From the NCBI GenBank assembly GCA_903898975.1, contig CAIUHT010001071.1, positions 1-10,885 on the forward strand: DNA of 10,885 nt, written 5' to 3'. The stretch is from an uncultured Planctomycetaceae bacterium (GTDB taxonomy: Bacteria > Planctomycetota > Planctomycetia > Planctomycetales > Planctomycetaceae). Positions 6,040 to 10,885 of this stretch are shown one piece after another; position 1 is the first letter of the stretch; the number at the start of each line of letters is the position of its first letter. Made by a program: the position numbers and the translations under genes. The notes below the pieces were generated by a model. It worked only from the letters and a program-made list of their open reading frames with translations. It made no database searches and was not told the origin of the DNA.

Positions 6040-7099
6040 CCCGGGCTCGACACCCGTGGCCACCCCTGCCGCTGGCACTTCACCCCACGTGGCTGCCAGC
6101 CCCGCCTCCAGCCGTGCGAGTGCCGCCCCCGGCCGGGCTGCGGGCCCTGGGGCGCAGGCCAAGCCTGGCACCGTCACCGCCCGCGCTGCACGCACCGCAC
6201 CGGCCTGGGGACTGGTGGCGGTTGTGGCGATCGCGGCCTGGTCGCTGGTGTTGGCGTGGTTCCCCGGGGTCCGCTCCCGTGCGCTGCTGACGCGTGACCC
6301 AAGTGCCGGGCTCGAATCGCCAGGCACGGTCGCGTCTCGCGAATCGACTGGCAGCAACAACGGGCAAGGCGGTGCTGCATCCCGCGCGAACGCCGTTGGC
6401 GGCGTCGGTGCCGACCAGCGGGCCAATGTGCTCGCCGGGCTGGAGGGGGCGGAGGCCGGCGCGCTGTGTGAGCAACCGGGTGGCGGGCCCCGCCGTCGGC
6501 AGGCCGCCACCACCGCATCGCCAGGCCGCTCGAAATTCAATCGCCAGTTGGCGGCGGGAGACCAGGCGCCGTCGTTCGAATTGCTGCCGGGCATTGATGG
6601 CCAGCAGCACTCGCTCGCCGAGTGGGGGGACCGCGACGTGCTGGTGGTGATGTTCGTGCGGTCGCTCTGCCCGACGACGCACGCCCATGAAGAGCGACTG
6701 AGACAGTTCGCGCAGGGGCTCGACCGTGACCGTGTTGCCCTGGTGGCGATCAGCGTGAGTCGAAACCCGGCGGAGGGTCTCGAAAAGATGGCCCGGCGGG
6801 CCGAGAAGCAGCAGTATCGCTGGCCGTGGCTGTGCGATCTCTCGCAGCGGACGGCACGGGAGTACGGGGCCACGGTGACGCCGCAGTTCTTTGTGCTCGA
6901 CCGCGAACGCCGGGTCGCCTACATGGGGGCGTTCGACAACGACCCCACCGGCAAACGGGTGACCCGCACCTACGTGGCCGATGCCGTCGCCGCCCTGCTG
7001 CGGGGTGAAGCCCCCGCCGTCAGCGAAACACTCGCCAAGGGCTGCGACATCGAACTGGCCGAGGAAGATTCCCCGCCGCCGGCCAGTCCCCCTCGCTGA
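6014..7099 (+). CDS. Membrane-anchored redoxin (AhpC/TSA, thioredoxin-like)
   Basis: The product (361 residues from the first possible start) has a thioredoxin-fold peroxidase-like domain at about 178-345. It contains AAGDQAPSFELL, the single-Cys active-site region FVRSLCPTTHAHEER (C219), the cis-Pro loop VTPQFFVLD (P290) and the family-typical late Cys in KGCDIEL (C343). Before it lie an Ala/Pro/Ser-rich basic N-terminus, one membrane helix (about 65-86, WGLVAVVAIAAWSLVLAWF) and a low-complexity spacer (about 90-175). Positive charges before the helix predict a domain outside the cytoplasm. The start is uncertain: GTG at 6014 overlaps the amidohydrolase end by 26 bases; GTG at 6056 begins 16 bases after its stop and gives 347 residues. 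Neither has a good Shine-Dalgarno. It may reduce peroxides or disulfides at the membrane; C219 lacks a CxxC partner. The family is sure, the reaction is inferred. Confidence 0.88.
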   Translation: MPSGCTLPSPGSTPVATPAAGTSPHVAASPASSRASAAPGRAAGPGAQAKPGTVTARAARTAPAWGLVAVVAIAAWSLVLAWFPGVRSRALLTRDPSAGLESPGTVASRESTGSNNGQGGAASRANAVGGVGADQRANVLAGLEGAEAGALCEQPGGGPRRRQAATTASPGRSKFNRQLAAGDQAPSFELLPGIDGQQHSLAEWGDRDVLVVMFVRSLCPTTHAHEERLRQFAQGLDRDRVALVAISVSRNPAEGLEKMARRAEKQQYRWPWLCDLSQRTAREYGATVTPQFFVLDRERRVAYMGAFDNDPTGKRVTRTYVADAVAALLRGEAPAVSETLAKGCDIELAEEDSPPPASPPR

Positions 7100-7413
7100 G
7101 CGCGGTGACGCGTGAATCGTACCTGGTCGGCCAGCGCTGTTGAGCCCTCCCGGTGATCGACCGCGAATCCGCACAGTGTTCCATGCCAAGCAGGTGCGTT
7201 GGCCGCGCCAGGGACGTCAGCCAGGCGACCTGCGACAGGCTTCCCCGATGCCCGCTGGGTTTTCAGCCAGCAGATTCACCGCAGCGGACTTCGACGCCCC
7301 TCGGCCTGCCGGACGCTTAACACTCAGCCAACCGCCCAAGCTGGCGCATGTCACGCAACGGTCGACTGCGAAATCCCCCAGCCCGCAGCAGGCGGCCGCG
7401 GTTGGTCACTCAG
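7100..7413. other. Convergent intergenic region without recognised content
   Basis: This gap of about 314 bases lies between the 3' ends of the redoxin gene and the permease/CPBP gene. I see no protein-like frame and no RNA gene. The best structure is a weak 5-bp hairpin, GCTGG / CCAGC at 7254-7271 with an 8-base loop, without a T-run on either side. Termination of both transcripts must occur here or nearby, but no clear terminator is visible. Confidence 0.6.
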
Positions 7414-9810
7414 TCAGGAGTTGGGTTGCGATGAGGGCTCTTCCGATGCCGCGACCGGGCCGGGCAGGCGAGAGAGCCAGAAGTATCCCCCGGCACAGCA
7501 GGCAATCGCGGCGCAGAGCAGCGGGAGGGTGGGACCGGGTCCCGACACGTCGGTCTGCAGCAACCACCCGGCGATCTTCGAGTCGCTCGAGTGGGTGGTG
7601 AGCCGGGCGAAGAGAATCGCCAGGGCATTGTTGCAGGCGTGCATCACCATGGCGGGGAGCAGACTGCCCGTACGGAGGGTCAACCAGCCCAGGGCCAGTC
7701 CCAGCAGGGTGGCATTGAAGACCTGCTGGGGAATCATGTGACTAGCCCCAAACATGAGGGCCGAGATGATCACCCCCCGCCAGGCCCGTCCCTGCGAACT
7801 CAACCCGTCGAGCAGCAAGCCGCGGAACGCGAGTTCTTCACAAATCGCGGGAGCCAGCACGATCGTCCCGATCACCTGCCACAAGGGGACGGCGGGATCG
7901 AGGAGCGCCTGGCCCAGGTCGCGGGCTGTTTCGGGCGTGTTCGCGAAGAACCAGCTGAGCCGGTGCTGCAGCCAGACCAGCAGCGGAAACAGTCCCACCG
8001 CCAGCAGGGCGCCCACCGCCAGCGGTTTCCAGCCGGGCCAGCACCAGCGGAGACCGATCGCGGGGCGGCGCAGACAGAGCCCCGCCAGCACGAGGGCGGG
8101 AAGGCCCAGCAGCCAGACCTGCTGCCCGGCGGTCTGCTTCAGCAGCGACATTCCCCGCTCGGTGGCCGAGAGATCAGACGAAGGGGCCGTCGCGCCGACA
8201 ATCCCGAAGAACCGCAACAGCATCAGCACCGCGAAGCCAGCCACCGCCTGTGACAGGGTCGCATGCCAGCCCCGTGTGCGCCATTGCTGCCGCAGCCAGG
8301 CCCGGGGTTCAAACCGGTCACTGTCGCGGAACAGCACCGCCTCGCCCTTGAACAACTCGCACCCCCACCACACTGCCAGCCCGGTGTACAGCAGCGAGCT
8401 GAGCAGCACCGAGGGGAGGTAGCCCCGCACCGCCTCGAACCCCGCCGGGCCCGACAGCAGCGTTTTCATCATCAGGCTGGGGCCAATGATGGGCAGGATC
8501 GCCAACTGCGGGCTCAGCTCGACCCCCGGCGAGAGACAGTAAAAACCCAATCCCATCCCCACCATCAGCAGCGGGCTGAGATAGTACTGCCCCTCTTTGT
8601 TGCTGCGAGCGAAGCACGAGAGAGCCAGCGACAGGGCGCTGAACAGCCCGGCCACGGGCAACAGCAGAACCACCAGCAAGGCCACGCTTCCCGGTCCAGG
8701 GAGCGACATCGCCAGTGCCGTCGCCTGCTCTCGCCCGGGAATGGACGACAGAATCTGTCGACTTGTGAACCCCACGCTCAAGAGGTTGAGCAACGCCGTC
8801 ACCAGGCTGAAGCACAGCACCGCGGCGAACTTGCCCAGCACAATCTGCAACCGGCTGATTGGGAGAATCAGCAGGGTCTCCATCGTACCCCGTTCGCGTT
8901 CCCCCGCCACCAGGTCGATCGCGGGGTAAAACGCCCCGGTCAGAGACATCAGCACCAGCACCAGGGGGACGAGCCTGGTGAACTGGTTCGCCGAAACTTC
9001 GGCAGGAATCGAGAGATCGACATCGGGCCCAATGGCGGGCTGGGCGAACTGCCTGTCGAGGCGTCCGTCGGCGAGCAAGCCCGCCAGCACCGCCCCCTGC
9101 CAGTTCTCGAGGACGTTCGCCGAGCGGGACCACGCCGAGACCGACTGATCACGCGCCTTGTTGTAGACAATCCGCACTCGTGGCCACTCTGCCCCCGATT
9201 CAGGCACGGGAGGAGAGGTGGTCGCGTCGGGCTGTGGTCGCTCGTCAGCCCCCTCCGCGGGGGTTGATTGCGAAGCCTCGGCCGGCGACTGGGACGACGT
9301 TTCCGCGGGTGGGTTCACTCCCGCCCCGGGTTGACGCAGGCGGGCCCGGACCTGGTCGAGTCGCGCACCAAACCCGTCAGGGACCACGATGACCGCTTCC
9401 AGCTCGGCCAGGTCGAACGCCTGCCCCGCCGCGGCCCCTCCCTCGGCCTGGTAAGACTCCCAGACTCGCCGTGCGGCGTCGAGCAGTTCCTCCCGACGAC
9501 CATGCGCGGGCTCACCGGGTGCCGGGGGGGCGTCGGTCACCAGTTGCAGGCGACCGGCGTCGGTCGGGAGATCGAACCAGCGGGGAGCGAACGTCCCGTT
9601 CTCCAGCAACGGGGGATCCGCCGGGAGATTCCCGCTTCCCAACAGCACCACGGTCCGCGGTTTCTCGCGGTAGAGCAGCGCCATCTGCAGAGCCCCCAGC
9701 CCCAGGGCCGGGTACAGCAGGACGGGCAACACGACCGCCATGAACAATGTGCGACGATCGCGCAACTGGTCGCGCAATTCGCGATAAAAGACCTGCCAGA
9801 CCCCCTTCAT
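7414..9810 (-). CDS. ABC-2 permease fused to CPBP intramembrane metalloprotease
   Basis: The 798-residue membrane protein has two parts. Residues 1 to about 490 resemble the NatB-type ABC-2 permease: a first helix (about 22-46), a large extracytoplasmic region (about 50-275), then a helix bundle including the conserved VAGERERGTMETLLILPISR (301-320). Residues about 520-785 hold further helices and a CPBP (CAAX-protease-like) domain with all three motifs: EExxxR (E658, E659, R663), FxxxH (F687, H691) and HxxxN (H724, N728). CPBP proteases cut within membranes. The same fusion is known in planctomycete annotations. A Pro/Ser/Ala/Glu-rich insert (about 160-208) lies in the outer region. The ATG overlaps the stop of the ABC ATPase gene by 4 bases (ATGA), so the ATPase is its partner. 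The transported substrate (Na+ or other) and protease target are unknown. Confidence 0.93.
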   Translation of the reverse strand: MKGVWQVFYRELRDQLRDRRTLFMAVVLPVLLYPALGLGALQMALLYREKPRTVVLLGSGNLPADPPLLENGTFAPRWFDLPTDAGRLQLVTDAPPAPGEPAHGRREELLDAARRVWESYQAEGGAAAGQAFDLAELEAVIVVPDGFGARLDQVRARLRQPGAGVNPPAETSSQSPAEASQSTPAEGADERPQPDATTSPPVPESGAEWPRVRIVYNKARDQSVSAWSRSANVLENWQGAVLAGLLADGRLDRQFAQPAIGPDVDLSIPAEVSANQFTRLVPLVLVLMSLTGAFYPAIDLVAGERERGTMETLLILPISRLQIVLGKFAAVLCFSLVTALLNLLSVGFTSRQILSSIPGREQATALAMSLPGPGSVALLVVLLLPVAGLFSALSLALSCFARSNKEGQYYLSPLLMVGMGLGFYCLSPGVELSPQLAILPIIGPSLMMKTLLSGPAGFEAVRGYLPSVLLSSLLYTGLAVWWGCELFKGEAVLFRDSDRFEPRAWLRQQWRTRGWHATLSQAVAGFAVLMLLRFFGIVGATAPSSDLSATERGMSLLKQTAGQQVWLLGLPALVLAGLCLRRPAIGLRWCWPGWKPLAVGALLAVGLFPLLVWLQHRLSWFFANTPETARDLGQALLDPAVPLWQVIGTIVLAPAICEELAFRGLLLDGLSSQGRAWRGVIISALMFGASHMIPQQVFNATLLGLALGWLTLRTGSLLPAMVMHACNNALAILFARLTTHSSDSKIAGWLLQTDVSGPGPTLPLLCAAIACCAGGYFWLSRLPGPVAASEEPSSQPNS

Positions 9811-10634
9811 GCCAGCGTCTCCGAGCCGGTGGCGGAAGAGTTCGCCAGCACACCGTCCGCAGTGGCTGAACCTGCGGCACGCTGGGAGCCCGACGCACGC
9901 TCAGAGCCCGAGACCAGTTCGAAGAACAACTCTTCGAAATCGGGCTGACCATGCTCGCGGGTGAGGTCGGCGACCGTCCCGGCGGCCAAGACCCGCCCGC
10001 GGTGCACTATCGCGACGCGGTCACACAGCCGCTTGACTTCGCTCATGATGTGGGTCGAGAACACCACGCTCCGCCCCTCGCGACGGAGGTCGGCGATAAT
10101 TCCCAGCAGCGAGCGGGCGACCAGCACGTCGAGACCGGAGGTCGGCTCGTCGAAGATCACCACGGGGGGGTCGTGCACCAGGGCGCGGGCAATGGACGTC
10201 TTCTGCCGCATGCCGGTCGACAGCTGCGCCCCGGGCGTCTTGCGGAAGTCATTCATCTGCAGGCGCTCGAACAGCGATTCCATGCGGGGTCGCAGCGTCG
10301 CGCGCGGCACACCGTGCAGCCGACCGTAATACTCGACGAACTCCCAGGGCGTCATCCGGTCGTAAATGCCGGTGTTGCCCGACATATAGCCGATGTGGGC
10401 GCGGACCTCGGCCGCCTGCGTCACCACGTCGAAGCCGGCGATGGTGGCGGTCCCGGCAGTGGGCTGCAGCACCGTCCCCAGCATCCGCAGGCAGGTGGTC
10501 TTCCCCGCGCCATTGGCCCCGAGCAGTCCGAAGATCTCCCCCCGAGCCACCTCAAACGAAACACCGTCAACCGCAACGAAGGGGTCGCCCGAGAGATTCT
10601 CGTAGTGCTTTGTGAGGCCCTGCGCAGAGATCAC
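9807..10634 (-). CDS. ABC transporter ATP-binding protein (NatA-like)
   Basis: This cytoplasmic ATPase should power the permease encoded next. From GTG at 10634 the product has 275 residues with Walker A GANGAGKT (39-46), the signature LSTGM (138-142), Walker B VVIFDEP (158-164) with TSGLD (165-169), and the H-loop STHIMSE (H195). The Q-loop region reads IGYMSGNTGIYDRMTP (from I81), with no Gln at the usual place; this is a NatA-like feature as I recall it. The frame is open to 10781, but the extra 49 residues are Pro/Arg-rich and lie antiphase over mqnC. GTG at 10634 puts ISAQGLTKHY at the N-terminus, as expected, and overlaps the mqnC stop by 4 bases (GTGA). The C-terminus from about residue 241 is a Ser/Ala/Gly-rich tail. 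The ATPase family is sure; the substrate is unknown. Confidence 0.93.
   Translation of the reverse strand: MISAQGLTKHYENLSGDPFVAVDGVSFEVARGEIFGLLGANGAGKTTCLRMLGTVLQPTAGTATIAGFDVVTQAAEVRAHIGYMSGNTGIYDRMTPWEFVEYYGRLHGVPRATLRPRMESLFERLQMNDFRKTPGAQLSTGMRQKTSIARALVHDPPVVIFDEPTSGLDVLVARSLLGIIADLRREGRSVVFSTHIMSEVKRLCDRVAIVHRGRVLAAGTVADLTREHGQPDFEELFFELVSGSERASGSQRAAGSATADGVLANSSATGSETLA
9819..9822 (-). promoter_or_regulatory. Ribosome binding site of the permease/CPBP gene
   Basis: On the minus strand GGAG lies 8 bases before the ATG at 9810, inside the coding end of the ATPase gene. Together with the ATGA overlap it indicates translational coupling of the permease to the ATPase. Confidence 0.5.
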
Positions 10635-10885
10635 GAGCCACCCGCTGCCAGCACGGGCAGTGAGTGCGCGGGGGCGGGTGTCGGGGACGACGGCGCGTCG
10701 GGATCCGGACCCGGGTCTTCGTCGATGAACTGGTAGAACACATTCCGCTGGCGGGGGATGTAGCCCGCCTCGCGGATGCACCGGCGAATCGAGTCGAGCG
10801 TCAGGTGGTGCACCGTCCCCGCGGAGGACACGACGTTCTCCTCGATCATCAGGCTGCCCATGTCGTTCGCGCCGAAGAAGAGCGC
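10631..10885 (-). CDS. mqnC: Cyclic dehypoxanthinyl futalosine synthase, C-terminal part (5' end missing)
   Basis: MqnC is a radical SAM enzyme that cyclises dehypoxanthine futalosine in the futalosine route to menaquinone. Only the last 84 residues are in the window, running off the right edge. GANDMGSLMIEENVVSSAG followed by a C-terminal IRRCIREAGYIPRQRN is characteristic; the related MqnE has a different sequence (EEKI type) at this place. The radical SAM Cys cluster lies outside the window. After PRQRNVFYQ the protein carries an Asp/Pro/Ala-rich tail of about 30 residues that I do not expect in the family. Its TGA stop overlaps the GTG start of the ABC ATPase by 4 bases (GTGA), so the transporter genes are cotranscribed with it. 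The gene is confident although partial. Confidence 0.9.
   Translation of the reverse strand, partial: ALFFGANDMGSLMIEENVVSSAGTVHHLTLDSIRRCIREAGYIPRQRNVFYQFIDEDPGPDPDAPSSPTPAPAHSLPVLAAGGS

Noticed and set aside
5005..6873. A 622-codon open frame on the minus strand.
   Set aside because: It is antisense to the amidohydrolase and redoxin genes, matches no family by eye and is Arg/Pro/Ala/Val-rich, as expected for a GC-bias shadow.
6080..7189. A 369-codon minus-strand frame.
   Set aside because: It is antisense to the redoxin gene and has no recognisable motif.
8263..9267. A 334-codon plus-strand frame, Gln/His/Arg-rich.
   Set aside because: It is antisense to the permease gene; its composition is an artefact of reading hydrophobic codons backwards.
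10635..10781. An N-terminal extension of the ABC ATPase frame.
   Set aside because: It overlaps mqnC in another frame and is Pro/Arg-rich; GTG at 10634 fits both the family and the 4-base overlap.

Overview
The window is GC-rich and gene-dense, and it looks like chromosomal DNA of a planctomycete. That is an inference from gene content. It carries an ABC-2 permease fused to a CPBP intramembrane protease, a membrane-anchored AhpC/TSA-type redoxin, a secreted COG3618-type amidohydrolase, and MqnC of the futalosine menaquinone route. Third-position GC bias produces many long shadow reading frames. I see no phage, IS, CRISPR, tRNA or rRNA.

Layout. (1) 1-816, plus strand: the 3' part of prfB (release factor 2). 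(2) 817-1178: a convergent gap with two hairpins and two different short tandem repeats (14-bp and 17-bp periods). (3) 1179-4624, minus strand: pssA (phosphatidylserine synthase), a carbon-nitrogen hydrolase and a GNAT-Nudix two-domain protein, spaced by gaps of about 216 and 263 bases, so each may have its own promoter. (4) 4625-5082: a divergent gap with a good sigma70-like promoter and a GC hairpin leading into the next gene. (5) 5083-7099, plus strand: a Tat-exported amidohydrolase followed at once by a membrane-anchored redoxin, probably one transcript. (6) 7100-7413: a convergent gap in which I see no gene. (7) 7414-10885, minus strand: mqnC (partial), then an ABC ATPase, then an ABC permease/CPBP protease. 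The three are joined by two 4-base overlaps (GTGA and ATGA), so they form one tightly coupled operon.

How the genes work together. The last three form the clearest unit: a NatA/NatB-like transporter whose membrane subunit carries its own predicted protease, expressed with a menaquinone-synthesis enzyme. The amidohydrolase and redoxin both act outside the cytoplasm. The rest is housekeeping (translation termination, phospholipid synthesis) plus enzymes of unknown substrate. A recurring trait is Ala/Pro/Ser/Gly-rich low-complexity tails, linkers or inserts in otherwise conserved proteins.

I found no convincing wholly new system. The most interesting points are the altered RF2 switch loop, the mqnC-transporter-protease coupling, the tandem repeats after prfB and the leader of the amidohydrolase gene.
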